A DNA stretch of 64,000 nucleotides, taken from assembly GCF_014199935.1 (NCBI RefSeq), contig NZ_JACHOP010000021.1, positions 1 to 64,000 of the forward strand. The letters run 5' to 3'. This DNA is from Methylorubrum rhodinum (GTDB lineage Bacteria > Pseudomonadota > Alphaproteobacteria > Rhizobiales > Beijerinckiaceae). Of this stretch, positions 1 through 12,191 are shown piece by piece. The stretch's first letter is position 1; every line of letters starts with the position of its first letter. Position numbers and translations under genes: made by a program. A model generated the notes under the pieces. It did no database searches, had not been told where the DNA came from, and worked only from the letters and a program-made list of their open reading frames with translations.

Positions 1-270
1 CTCACCGCCCTGCGGGCGTGAGGGCACGCGGCACCTCGCACCCCGTCATAATCCGCGCCGAAACACCCAACCGCGTTCTCACACAGCCTCGGTGGTAAGC
101 TGCTGTTCGACGTCCGTTCGCCGAAAGGCGGCTTCGCGCCAGAAGCACCTTCGGTGTCCGCCTGACGGCGTGAGGGCTGTATTCAATCCCAAATCCGCAC
201 AATTGCGCTATCCTGCCGATCACGCGCTGGGCGGCACCGCCGGCTTGGCGCAAACGGAGCGAGCCCACCC
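1..270. other. Left-edge non-coding stretch
   Basis: No convincing gene is visible here. The first 22 bases form a short hairpin (ctcaccgcc facing gggcgtgag), which looks like the tail of a repeat or terminator belonging to a gene outside the window. The reading frames covering this stretch are antisense or shadow frames without recognisable domains. Any promoter of the following BLUF gene should lie here, but no clear -35/-10 pair was found. Confidence 0.4.
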
Positions 271-747
271 ATGTTCGACGAATACGGCATTCCGCGCGGC
301 GCTGAGCTGGGTGAAGCCGGGCTGCCCGCGCTTCAACATTTCGTCTACTGCAGCCGAGCTTCCGACGGCGTCGATGACACCGAGGTCGGCCGTATCGTCG
401 AGTCGGCTCAGCGCCGCAATCTCGCGTGCGGCATCACCGGGGTGCTGGTTTTCGGCAGTGGCGTCTTCTTCCAGTGGATAGAGGGGCCGGCTGCCCCGAT
501 GCAGAAGCTGATTGCGAGCCTGTATGACGATCCGCGCCATTACGATATCGTCTCACTGGATCAGAGCGAGGAAAAGCGAGAGCGTCTCTATCCAAATTGG
601 GACATGGAGAAAGTTGAAGCCGAGGATATCCGCCTAGTGCTACAGGACGCACTTGAAAGCACAGATAACAAGACCAGCGTTGCTGCACTGAGGCGCATCC
701 TTAAGCAGCTTGATGCAGGTTCGCTGCATGCGCTCAGACAAATCTGA
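271..747 (+). CDS. BLUF-domain blue-light sensor protein
   Basis: This 158-residue protein has a single BLUF (FAD-binding blue-light sensing) domain at about residues 20-115 and no second domain. The three residues that define the flavin photocycle are present with canonical spacing: Tyr26, Asn50 and Gln68 (24 and 18 residues apart, as in AppA and PixD). Asn50 lies before the motif GITGVL and Gln68 lies in FFQWIEG. The conserved Trp near the end of the domain is in YPNWDMEK. The C-terminal 40 residues are helical and charged and may be the output surface. The ATG follows a purine-rich GGAGCGAG. The next gene downstream encodes a B12-type sensor like the other half of AppA, so the pair may act together on photopigment or general light regulation; that role is inferred. 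Confidence 0.93.
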   Translation: MFDEYGIPRGAELGEAGLPALQHFVYCSRASDGVDDTEVGRIVESAQRRNLACGITGVLVFGSGVFFQWIEGPAAPMQKLIASLYDDPRHYDIVSLDQSEEKRERLYPNWDMEKVEAEDIRLVLQDALESTDNKTSVAALRRILKQLDAGSLHALRQI

Positions 748-785
748 GAAATTTTACTGATCAGACTGGATTTTGTGACGCCGAG

Positions 786-833
786 AAAAACCCGCTTTGA
801 CATCGCGGGCGTTTGAGGGTTTTTTACACCCTC
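786..833 (+). terminator. Possible terminator or attenuator between the BLUF and B12-sensor genes
   Basis: The stretch has a cccgc/gcggg stem extended by aaa/ttt over a small bulge, followed by gagggtttttt. A second short gaggg/ccctc hairpin comes after. It could end BLUF transcription, partly or fully separating it from the next gene. The stem is short, so confidence is moderate. Confidence 0.45.
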
Positions 834-897
834 GACATGGTCTCACTAGAAGGCCAGAAGACCAGCAGGGGTTCAACCCTGGATAGTTGGAGGGGCT

Positions 898-1788
898 ATG
901 CTGGATCTTGGGCCATCCCACCATGTCTGGGCCGACTTCCTAACGGCCGAGATTGCTGAAGTTGCCGAAGCTCGGGAGGCTTATGCACAGCGACGATCTG
1001 CTCAAGAAGCGCGCGAGCGTACCATAGCTCTCGGTCGTGTGATCCAAGACCAAATCATCCCGCGCTTGATGCTGCTGGAACGATCGGAGGTACCGGTACA
1101 AGCAAAGCCCGGCACCCTGCCCAAGCTCGACACGGAGGTGGTCGCAGAATTCACCGACCTCGTTCTCGAGCAGGATGTCGCTGCCCTCGTCGCTGCGTTC
1201 AAGGCCCTGATGGAGAAGGGCTATTCAGTCGATGATCTGTTTCTCGACCTGCTTGCGCCCTCCGCGGCTTTGCTGGGACGCCTATGGGACGAGGATCTAT
1301 GCGACTTCATCGAGGTGACGGCAGGCCTCGCCCGACTGCAGTTCCTCCTGTCCATGTTCCGCACGGACGGGAATATCGCGCCGTTTGACGAGAAGCGCCG
1401 CGTCCTTCTGATGGGGGCACCGGGTGAGCAACACACGTTTGGTATGGCGATCGTCGAGCAGTTCCTGCGCAAGGCCGGTTGGAACGTGGTGAGCGGTCTC
1501 GCCTGTAACGCCGAGCAAATTGCCGAACTGGTCGGATCGAAATGGTTTGGCGTTGTGGGTCTGACCCTCAGCCGTGAGTCGCACCTCAATCAGTTGGCCG
1601 CCTCGATCTGTGCCGTGCGTCGAGCCTCCTGCAACCCCTCCATCGGCGTCATGGTCGGCGGGCCGGTTTTCCTGGAGCATCCGGAATTCGTCAGGCAAGT
1701 CGGAGCAGACGCCTCGGCCGTCGATGCGCCGACGGCCGTCCTGCTTGCTCAGCGATTGCTATCCTTCACGCAAGCCGCTCGCTCCTGA
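898..1788 (+). CDS. B12-binding-fold sensor, AerR/PpaA (SCHIC) type
   Basis: This 296-residue protein has a helical N-terminal half (about 1-160) and a C-terminal Rossmann-like cobalamin-binding fold (about 168-290). The strand VLLMGAPG leads into Glu177-x-His179-x-x-Gly182, a variant of the DxHxxG loop in which His ligates cobalt. The fold continues with GVVGLTLS and a glycine-rich VMVGGPVF near the C-terminus. The overall plan matches the AerR/PpaA photopigment antirepressors and the SCHIC domain of AppA, which bind cobalamin or heme. The start has a strong GGAGGGG site just upstream. It sits 150 bp after the BLUF gene, suggesting a two-gene version of AppA. No PpsR/CrtJ repressor gene is present in the window, so the partner is unknown. 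Confidence 0.8.
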   Translation: MLDLGPSHHVWADFLTAEIAEVAEAREAYAQRRSAQEARERTIALGRVIQDQIIPRLMLLERSEVPVQAKPGTLPKLDTEVVAEFTDLVLEQDVAALVAAFKALMEKGYSVDDLFLDLLAPSAALLGRLWDEDLCDFIEVTAGLARLQFLLSMFRTDGNIAPFDEKRRVLLMGAPGEQHTFGMAIVEQFLRKAGWNVVSGLACNAEQIAELVGSKWFGVVGLTLSRESHLNQLAASICAVRRASCNPSIGVMVGGPVFLEHPEFVRQVGADASAVDAPTAVLLAQRLLSFTQAARS

Positions 1789-1798
1789 GAGCGGCTTG
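1771..1798 (+). terminator. Hairpin overlapping the stop of the B12-sensor gene
   Basis: Ten perfectly paired bases (1771-1780 with 1789-1798, caagccgctc/gagcggcttg) surround an eight-base loop that contains the TGA stop. No clear T-run follows. It probably acts as a transcription terminator or 3' stabilising structure. Confidence 0.5.
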
Positions 1799-2182
1799 TC
1801 GACGCCGGCCATCAAGAACTGGCTTGCCCCAAAGCGGACGTCTGAGGGAGCAGCCATGTGTCGAAAGCAGCTCTTCCCAGGTTCAAGTTTATCGGATTTT
1901 TACGCTGGCGGACCATCGGCAGCACAACCCCGTCATTCAGGCGCTTAAAAAAGAATCCCTAATTCCTCACGGTCCTCGGCGCCGCCTGGCGCCCCGCATC
2001 ATCGGTGGATTCCAGGCCCCACGCCGCGTTCCCGAACCGGCGGCGGGGAAACGGGGCGAACTCATAGGCTCGGCATCGCTCCCGATCCGCAGCCCTGCCC
2101 GACCCCGCACGCCCTTGCGCACTGGGGTCGCAGCGTCCATTCCCCCCGCTCGATTGGAACATCGGGACGCGGCGGCTCCGCC
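1799..2182. other. Intergenic stretch before the SMC-like gene
   Basis: About 380 bp without a recognisable gene. Open frames crossing it show no domain and no resemblance to the JetA, JetB or JetD partners expected next to a jetC-like gene. A promoter for the downstream ATPase should be here, but none could be pinned down. Confidence 0.4.
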
Positions 2183-5100
2183 TTGTATCGCCTGACCGAC
2201 ATCGCGATCTCGAACTGGTACCTCATCCGGCGCGAGCAGATCCGGATTCGGGGCGCGGCGGCGCTCGTCGGTCCCACGGGCGCCGGCAAGTCCACGATCT
2301 TCGATGCGGTCGGCACGGTGCTGGCCGGCAACAATGCCAGCCGGCTCGCGCTCAACGCCTCCGCCTCGGGCCGCTCCGCCCGCACCGTGCGCGATTACTG
2401 CCTCGGCTGGATCAGCGACCCGGCCGAGGGCGGGCGCCCCACCCGCGAGGCCTGCGAGACCGTCATCGCCCTCGTTTTCGAGCATGCCGGCAGCGGGCGC
2501 ATCGTCACCGTGGGGCTGGCGCTCGCTGCGCGGGCCGAGGAGCCCAAGGAGGAGACGCTCTCGCGCTTCGTCGCGGTCGGCCACCGCTTCGAGATCGCCG
2601 ATTACGTGCGCGAGACGACCCAGGGCAGCTTCGTCGCCCCATGGCCTGAGATCGCTGCCGACCTGCGCCGCCGCTCCGAGAGCTTCGAGGAATACCGCAC
2701 TTCCGGCGAGCGCTTCACGGCGGCCGTGCTGGCGACGCTGCGCGAGGGCGCGCCGGTGCCCGATCCGCGCCAGTTCCTGCGCACCTTCTCCAACGCGGTC
2801 GCGTTCAAGCCGATCTTCGACACCAGCGCCTTCGTGCGCTCCTTCGTGCTGGAGCCCGAGCCGCTCGATGTCGCCCGCATCCGCCAGTCGATCGAGACGT
2901 GGCGGCGGCTGCTGGAGACCATCGAGGAGCTGGAGAAGCGGCTTTCCCACCTCACCCGCCTGTGCGGGCGCTACGAGGAATGGGCGCGGGCAAGCCTCAA
3001 TGCCGCCCTCGACGACCTGCGCGCGGCCGGTGCGGATCTCCGCCGCCGCGTCCTCGACTGGGCCGGCACCCGCGCGGCCCTGACGGACGTGACCGAGCGC
3101 CTGCGCATCGCCCGCGAGAGCGTGGCGACGAGCCAGGGCTTCGTGCGCGAGATCGATGCCGAGATCGCCGCCCGCAAGGCGATGCTGTCGGGCAGCGCGG
3201 CGGAGGCGCGGCTCGCCGCCTCCAATGCCGGGCTCGCCATGCTGGCCCGCGACCGGCGCGACCTGACCGTGCGGCTCGGGAACGTGGTCGGCCTCGTGCA
3301 GGAGGCCGGGCGGCTGGCGAGCGTCAGCGCGACGCTCCGCAAGGTCGCCCCCGACGCGGTCCGCATTGTCGAGGCCTGCGCCCGCTCGGGGCTGCGCCGC
3401 GAGGCCCCGCCGGACGAAATTCTTCGGACTGGCGGTCCCCTAGCCGGCCTCCTCGACGCGCTCGCGCAGATGCCCGACGTGACGCTCTCGCTGGAGAGTG
3501 CATCGGAGGACCTCGGCTACCGGGCGCGCGAGCGCGAGAACGAGGTGCGCAGCCTCTCAGGGCAAGTCCAGGCCGGCCGCACCAGCGCCGCTCGGCTCTC
3601 GGCCGATACGGAAGCGTTCCGCGACGAACTGGGCCGGCTCGGGATCGAGGCGGTGCCGGTCTGCGAACTCGCCGAGATCGTCGATCCCAAATGGGGCCCG
3701 GCCCTCGAAGGTCTTTTGGGCCGTGCCCGCGAAGCGCTGGTCGTCGAGCCTGACCGCCTCGACCGCGCCTTCGCGCTGCTCGACGCGAAAAAGAACCAGT
3801 TCTTCCGCTGCCTGCTGGTGAAGACCACCGACACGTCGCGCCGCGCAGCGCGGCGCATCGACGACGGGCCGATGGGCCTGATCGAGACCGACAGCCCGCA
3901 TGCCGAGGCGTTCCTCGCGGCGCGCCTCGGCGGCTACGACCTCGCGCCGGACGACGCCGCGCTCAGTCGGATGGGCCGGGCGGTGGCCCCGAGCGGGCGC
4001 TCGACGTCCGGCATGGCCTATTCGGTGGTGCGGCCTGTCCCGCTGATGATGACCCGCGGCCAGCGCGGGCCGACCCTGGACACCCGCCGCCGCCTGGAAG
4101 ACGCGGAGATCGAGGCGAAGGCGCTCCGCTCCGAAGCCAACGTGATGCGCGAGGCCGCCCGCATCGCCGCGCAACTGCGCACGCGGCTCGCCGAGACCCC
4201 CGTGGACGTGGCCGCGCTCCGGGCCGAGGCCGATGCCATTGAGGGCCGCCGCCGCACGCTGACGACCGAGCAGGAAGCGGTCGCCAAGGCCGACAACGGC
4301 ACGATCGAGGCGGAGCTGAAGGAGCTCGCAAAAGAACGCTCGGCCTACCTCACCGAACTGGTGCAGGTGCTGGAGCCCAAGCGCGACGCGCTGCTGGCCG
4401 AGGAGGCCGGGCTGAAGGCGCGGCTGGCTCAAGGCCGCGAGGCCGCCCGCACGGCGCTCTCCGCCTATCGCGCGGCGGTCAAGCGCTGGTCGTCGGGCGA
4501 CACGGTGCGCATCCGTCTCGCCGGCCCGGCACCCGCCGACGCGCCCGGCGTGTTCGCGGGCGCGCGCGCCGACCGGGCCGACCTCGACGCCAAGGCGCTG
4601 GCCTCCCTCGCGTCGCAGGCCCGCAACGCCGCCCGCGAGGCGACCGAGACCGCCCGCCACCAGGGCCGCGCCGCCGAGCGCGATCTCGCCGAATACTGCG
4701 CCGCGTGGCGCGTCGAGAACCCGCTGGGTTCGGGCGAGACGCCGGCCTCGTTCGGCTATGCCTGGGCGGTGCGCGCCCGCGACGAGGTGGCCGGCCACGA
4801 GCTGCGCCGCTATCGCGACCAGTCGCTCCGGGCGGAAGCCGAGATGCGCCGCCTCATGACCGAGGATCTGCTGACGCGCTTGGCCGACAAGTTCGAGCGG
4901 ATGCAGGCGCGCCTCGATGCCCTCAACGAACGGCTTTCGTCCCAGACCTTCACCGGCCAGACCTACGCCTTCGAGGCGGCGGTGGACCGCCGCTACGCCG
5001 CCGTGCATCAGCTCGCCACCGAGGTCGCCCGCTCGCCCGACGCCGCCCAGGCGGTGCTGCCGGGGGGCGACGACACCTCGCCGGAGGGCGGTCATCTCGC

Positions 5101-5644
5101 GGCGGCGCTGGCCGAGATCACCGCGCTGATCGAGGGCGAGGAGAACGCCGCGCGGCTCGCCGACTACCGCAACTATTTCGTCTACGAGATCGGCATGCGC
5201 GACCGGGCGGGCAACCGCACCACCCTGTCGAGCCGGGCGCTGCGCGGATCGGGCGGCGAGGCGCAGGCGCCGTTCTACGTGGCGATCGCCGCCTCCATGG
5301 CCTCGGCCTACTATCCCGGCGACCGCCCCGGCGAGGACGCGCCCGGATTGGGCCTGTGCCTCCTGGACGAGGCCTTCTCCAAGCTCGACGTGCGCAACAG
5401 CCAGTCGCTGGTCGATCTGTTCGGCGGCTGGGGCCTGCAGCTGCTCATCGCCGCGCCCGAGGACAAGCGCACCACGCTCACCGAGGTGATGGACACGGTC
5501 GTCACCGTCTACAAGAGCCCGGACCTGACCTCGGTGCGAATCGAATCGGAGCATCCGCTGGAGACGGCGAAGCGCGCTCTGGCCGCGATCAATCCCGAAC
5601 GACAGGGAATCGAGGCGTTCCGCGTCTCCGACGCCGCGGAGTAG
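2183..5644 (+). CDS. SMC-like coiled-coil ATPase, JetC/MukB/SbcC family
   Basis: This 1,153-residue protein has the layout of the MukB/MksB/JetC group. The N-terminal head motif SNWYLIRREQI is followed by Walker A GPTGAGKST (residues 30-38), then a NASASGRSARTVRDY segment typical of JetC. Long coiled coils flank a central globular hinge-like region (about 480-640). The C-terminal head carries the signature LRGSGGE (1020-1026) and Walker B LCLLDE with Asp1062-Glu1063. In Wadjet systems JetC drives loop extrusion and plasmid cleavage together with JetA, JetB and JetD, none of which is in the window. The apparent start is TTG; no nearby in-frame ATG or GTG was found. It may be a remnant, or an SMC ATPase with another role. 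The head motifs are intact, so it is not an obvious pseudogene. Confidence 0.8.
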   Translation: MYRLTDIAISNWYLIRREQIRIRGAAALVGPTGAGKSTIFDAVGTVLAGNNASRLALNASASGRSARTVRDYCLGWISDPAEGGRPTREACETVIALVFEHAGSGRIVTVGLALAARAEEPKEETLSRFVAVGHRFEIADYVRETTQGSFVAPWPEIAADLRRRSESFEEYRTSGERFTAAVLATLREGAPVPDPRQFLRTFSNAVAFKPIFDTSAFVRSFVLEPEPLDVARIRQSIETWRRLLETIEELEKRLSHLTRLCGRYEEWARASLNAALDDLRAAGADLRRRVLDWAGTRAALTDVTERLRIARESVATSQGFVREIDAEIAARKAMLSGSAAEARLAASNAGLAMLARDRRDLTVRLGNVVGLVQEAGRLASVSATLRKVAPDAVRIVEACARSGLRREAPPDEILRTGGPLAGLLDALAQMPDVTLSLESASEDLGYRARERENEVRSLSGQVQAGRTSAARLSADTEAFRDELGRLGIEAVPVCELAEIVDPKWGPALEGLLGRAREALVVEPDRLDRAFALLDAKKNQFFRCLLVKTTDTSRRAARRIDDGPMGLIETDSPHAEAFLAARLGGYDLAPDDAALSRMGRAVAPSGRSTSGMAYSVVRPVPLMMTRGQRGPTLDTRRRLEDAEIEAKALRSEANVMREAARIAAQLRTRLAETPVDVAALRAEADAIEGRRRTLTTEQEAVAKADNGTIEAELKELAKERSAYLTELVQVLEPKRDALLAEEAGLKARLAQGREAARTALSAYRAAVKRWSSGDTVRIRLAGPAPADAPGVFAGARADRADLDAKALASLASQARNAAREATETARHQGRAAERDLAEYCAAWRVENPLGSGETPASFGYAWAVRARDEVAGHELRRYRDQSLRAEAEMRRLMTEDLLTRLADKFERMQARLDALNERLSSQTFTGQTYAFEAAVDRRYAAVHQLATEVARSPDAAQAVLPGGDDTSPEGGHLAAALAEITALIEGEENAARLADYRNYFVYEIGMRDRAGNRTTLSSRALRGSGGEAQAPFYVAIAASMASAYYPGDRPGEDAPGLGLCLLDEAFSKLDVRNSQSLVDLFGGWGLQLLIAAPEDKRTTLTEVMDTVVTVYKSPDLTSVRIESEHPLETAKRALAAINPERQGIEAFRVSDAAE

Positions 5645-6030
5645 AAGAGTTTCGGCAAAAAGCGCGAGCTTGGCGGCAAATCGGGCCGCGTCTTCATCGA
5701 ACTTTATGCCCCGCGGGCATTGACGCCCCGGAGCCCCCCGTCTAGAAGCGCGCCACTCCGGTGGATCGAGAGTCGCTTTCGGGTCGAAGTCACGGACTTC
5801 GGCGACCGTCGTCAGACCGATACCGGCACCATATCCTGGCGACTTCGTCAGATCAGCGGGTACGAACGCGTCGTCACGGCGTGATCCTCTGCCTCACCAT
5901 CGCCAAAGGCCCTTGCCGGCCTCTGGCGCTATTCGTTTTGCCGCGGGCTCGCCCGCGGTACGGGCGCCCCGCGAGGGGCATCGAGTTCAGACTTTGGCCG
6001 CCCGGTGCGGCCGGATGAAGAGGGCACAGG
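5645..6030. other. Leader region of the str operon
   Basis: About 390 bp separate the SMC-like gene from rpsL. The reading frame covering 5761-6018 looks random and has no domain, so no gene is called. The region should carry the promoter and leader of the ribosomal cluster; a candidate promoter is listed separately. Confidence 0.5.
5720..5748 (+). promoter_or_regulatory. Candidate promoter of rpsL
   Basis: A TTGACG -35-like hexamer at 5720-5725 is followed, after 15 to 17 bases, by tctaga/tagaag at 5741-5748 as a possible -10. This would give a leader of about 280 bases before rpsL. The -10 match is weak. Confidence 0.35.
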
Positions 6031-6402
6031 ATGCCGACGATCAACCAGCTGATCGCCCAGCCGCGCAAGGCGCAGAAGGCGCGCAACAAGGTGCCGGCGC
6101 TCAACGCCTGCCCGCAGAAGCGCGGCGTCTGCACCCGCGTCTACACCACGACCCCGAAGAAGCCGAACTCGGCGCTTCGTAAGGTCGCCAAGGTGCGCCT
6201 GACCAACGGCTTCGAGGTGATCGGCTACATCCCCGGCGAGGGCCACAACCTTCAGGAGCACTCCGTGGTGATGATCCGCGGCGGCCGCGTGAAGGATCTT
6301 CCGGGCGTGCGCTACCACATCCTGCGCGGCGTGCTCGACACGCAGGGCGTCAAGAACCGCAAGCAGCGCCGCTCGAAGTACGGCGCCAAGCGTCCGAAGT
6401 AA
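6031..6402 (+). CDS. rpsL: Ribosomal protein S12
   Basis: S12 of the 30S decoding centre, 123 residues, first gene of the str operon. The invariant [11 protein letters not shown] loop is present with Lys43 and Lys44, and RVKDLPG holds Lys88. These are the positions where substitutions give streptomycin resistance, and all are wild-type here. A GAAGAGG-type ribosome binding site precedes the ATG. The last four codons plus stop (cgtccgaagtaa) are duplicated six bases further on, just outside the gene. Confidence 0.98.
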
Positions 6403-6420
6403 GAACTGCGTCCGAAGTAA
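6391..6420 (+). repeat. Twelve-base direct repeat at the rpsL stop codon
   Basis: The sequence cgtccgaagtaa occurs at 6391-6402, where it ends rpsL, and again at 6409-6420, six bases later and in frame with rpsL. It looks like a small tandem duplication that supplies a second in-frame TAA. Confidence 0.8.
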
Positions 6421-6528
6421 TCTTTTCGGACTGAAGGCTTTCCACGGCCTCGTAAGGATGTCGCCGGCGATCAGCTCAAGGCGGCCTGCGCGAGGCGCTT
6501 AGTTCAATTTTCGAGAAGAGTCCCAAAA

Positions 6529-6999
6529 ATGTCCCGTCGTCACTCTGCCGAGAAGCGCGAGATCATCCCGGACCCGAAGTACGGCGATGTCGTCCTGACC
6601 AAGTTCATGAATTCGATCATGTACGAGGGCAAGAAGTCGACCGCCGAGCGGATCGTCTACGGCGCCTTCGACATCGTCGAGAACCGCGCCCGCGCCAACC
6701 CGATCGAGGTGTTCCGCGCCGCGCTCGACAACGTGGCGCCCGCGATCGAGGTCCGCTCCCGCCGCGTCGGCGGCGCGACCTATCAGGTCCCGGTCGAGGT
6801 CCGCACCGAGCGCCGCCAGGCTCTGGCCATCCGCTGGCTGATCCAGGCGGCACGGGGCCGCAACGACCGCACCATGATCGAGCGCCTCTCGGCCGAGCTG
6901 CTCGACGCCGCCAACAACCGCGGCAACGCCGTCAAGAAGCGCGAAGACACCCACCGGATGGCCGAGGCCAACCGCGCCTTCTCGCACTACCGCTGGTAA
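6529..6999 (+). CDS. rpsG: Ribosomal protein S7
   Basis: S7, which nucleates assembly of the 30S head and contacts tRNA at the E site. It is 156 residues, the usual bacterial length. Recognisable stretches are MSRRHSAEKR at the start, KFMNSIMYEGKKSTAE and the C-terminal MAEANRAFSHYRW. It lies 126 bp after rpsL and 59 bp before fusA, the standard str operon order. Confidence 0.98.
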   Translation: MSRRHSAEKREIIPDPKYGDVVLTKFMNSIMYEGKKSTAERIVYGAFDIVENRARANPIEVFRAALDNVAPAIEVRSRRVGGATYQVPVEVRTERRQALAIRWLIQAARGRNDRTMIERLSAELLDAANNRGNAVKKREDTHRMAEANRAFSHYRW

Positions 7000-7058
7000 T
7001 TCCGAAGGGCGCGCCGACCGCGGCGCGCCTCGTCCGCCCTTCTCCCGGAGAGACCCCG

Positions 7059-9134
<2,076 letters not shown>

Positions 9135-9179
9135 TCGCACTTCTTCCTCCGTAACCTAATTCGACTTGAGGAGCCTCTG

Positions 9180-10370
<1,191 letters not shown>

Positions 10371-10404
10371 CAGCCCCCAAGCATCATCGACAGGGGACGC
10401 CAAG

Positions 10405-10430
10405 AGGGGCGGGCCCTCGCGCCCGCCCTT
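10405..10430 (+). terminator. Hairpin between tuf and rpsJ
   Basis: A ten-pair stem (aggggcgggc with gcccgccctt, one G-T pair) encloses a six-base loop. No T-run follows, so it may only partly terminate or may mark the str/S10 boundary and trim the mRNA. Confidence 0.4.
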
Positions 10431-10455
10431 CCAACGTTTCCGCCGAGGTCAGGTC

Positions 10456-10764
<309 letters not shown>

Positions 10765-10815
10765 GTCCGCGCTGGATTTAGAGCTTACCGTTTCATCGCG
10801 CGAGGAGAGTGACCT

Positions 10816-11571
10816 ATGCGCTCAGGCGTCATCGCACGGAAGGTCGGCATGACCCGCGTCTTCACGGACGCAGGCGAGCATGTCCCGGTGACCGTGCTCC
10901 AGATCGATCAGTGCCAAGTCGTGGCACACCGCACCACCGACAAGGACGGCTACGTCGCCCTCCAGCTCGGTGTCGGCAAGGCCAAGGTGAAGAACGTGTC
11001 GCAGGCCGAGCGCGGCCGCTTCGCGGTCGCCAAGGTCGAGCCCAAGAAGAAGCTCGCCGAGTTCCGCGTGTCCGAGGACGCGCTGATCCCGGTGGGTGCC
11101 GAGATCACCGCCGACCACTTCATCCCGGGCCAGTTCGTCGACGTGACGGGCACCAGTTCGGGTAAAGGCTTCGCCGGCGGCATGAAGCGCTGGAATTTCG
11201 GCGGCCTGCGCGCCACCCACGGCGTGTCGGTCTCCCACCGCTCGATCGGTTCGACCGGTGGCCGCCAGGATCCGGGCAAGACCTTCAAGAACAAGAAGAT
11301 GCCGGGCCACATGGGCGTCGAGCGTGTCACCACGCAGAACCTCAAGGTCGTGCGCACCGATCCGGAGCGCGGCCTGATCCTCGTCGAGGGCGCCGTCCCC
11401 GGCGTCGCCGGCGGCTGGATCCAGGTTCGCGACGCGGTCAAGCGCAAGCTGCCCGCCGAGGTGCCGCTGCCGGGCAAGTTCCGTGAGAACGGCTCCGCCA
11501 ACGGTTCGTCCGACGGTTCTTCGCAGACCGAGGCGGCTCCCGAGGCTCCGGCAACCGAGGATAACGCGTGA
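10816..11571 (+). CDS. rplC: Ribosomal protein L3
   Basis: L3, an early 50S assembly protein near the peptidyl-transferase centre, 251 residues. The core contains RSGVIARKVGMT, the loop GGMKRWNFGG and RTPGxT-like GGRQDPGKTFK. The C-terminal 30 residues are a low-complexity tail rich in Ser, Gly, Ala and Glu, longer than in enterobacterial L3 (about 209 residues). Its stop overlaps the start of rplD by one base. Confidence 0.97.
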   Translation: MRSGVIARKVGMTRVFTDAGEHVPVTVLQIDQCQVVAHRTTDKDGYVALQLGVGKAKVKNVSQAERGRFAVAKVEPKKKLAEFRVSEDALIPVGAEITADHFIPGQFVDVTGTSSGKGFAGGMKRWNFGGLRATHGVSVSHRSIGSTGGRQDPGKTFKNKKMPGHMGVERVTTQNLKVVRTDPERGLILVEGAVPGVAGGWIQVRDAVKRKLPAEVPLPGKFRENGSANGSSDGSSQTEAAPEAPATEDNA

Positions 11572-12191
11572 TGAAACTCGATGTCACCACGCTCGACGGC
11601 GGCTCCGCCGGCTCGGTCGAGCTGAACGAGGCGATCTACGGCCTGGAGCCGCGCGCCGACATCCTGCACCGGATGGTGCGCTACCAGCTCGCCAAGCGGC
11701 GCGCCGGCACCCACGCGGTCAAGAACCGCTCGGACGTCGATCGCACCTCGAAGAAGCTCTATAAGCAGAAGGGCACCGGCAACGCCCGTCACGGCGCGGC
11801 TTCCGCCCCGCAGTTCCGCGGCGGCGGCCGGGCCTTCGGTCCGGTGGTGCGCGACCACGCCCACGACCTTCCCAAGAAGGTCCGGGCGCTCGCCCTCAAG
11901 CACGCCCTGTCGTCGAAGGCCAAGACCTCGACCCTGATCGTCGTGGACGACCTCAAGGTCGAGAACCACAAGACCAAGGCGATGGTCGAGCGTCTGGGCA
12001 AGCTCGGCTGGTCGAGCGCGCTGATCATCGGCGGCCCGGAGGTCGACGAGAACTTCGGCCGCGCCGCCCGCTCGGTCGCCAAGATCGACGTGCTGCCGGT
12101 CCAGGGCATCAACGTCTACGACATCCTGCGCCGCGACACGCTCGTCCTGACGCGCGCGGCCGTCGATGCGCTGGAGGAGCGTTTCAAATGA
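11571..12191 (+). CDS. rplD: Ribosomal protein L4
   Basis: L4, which lines the 50S exit tunnel and binds 23S rRNA, 206 residues. The ATG at 11571 shares one base with the rplC stop (TGATG), so translation is probably coupled. A GTG three bases earlier is possible but less likely. Conserved stretches are GTGNARHG and the extended tunnel loop around APQFRGGGRAFGP. Confidence 0.96.
   Translation: MKLDVTTLDGGSAGSVELNEAIYGLEPRADILHRMVRYQLAKRRAGTHAVKNRSDVDRTSKKLYKQKGTGNARHGAASAPQFRGGGRAFGPVVRDHAHDLPKKVRALALKHALSSKAKTSTLIVVDDLKVENHKTKAMVERLGKLGWSSALIIGGPEVDENFGRAARSVAKIDVLPVQGINVYDILRRDTLVLTRAAVDALEERFK

Noticed and set aside
1824..2195. Frame upstream of the SMC-like gene as a possible JetB remnant
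   Set aside because: The translation shows no resemblance to any Wadjet partner and is low-complexity Arg/Pro-rich.
5761..6018. 85-residue frame before rpsL
   Set aside because: No ribosome binding site, no domain, and it lies in the expected leader of the str operon.
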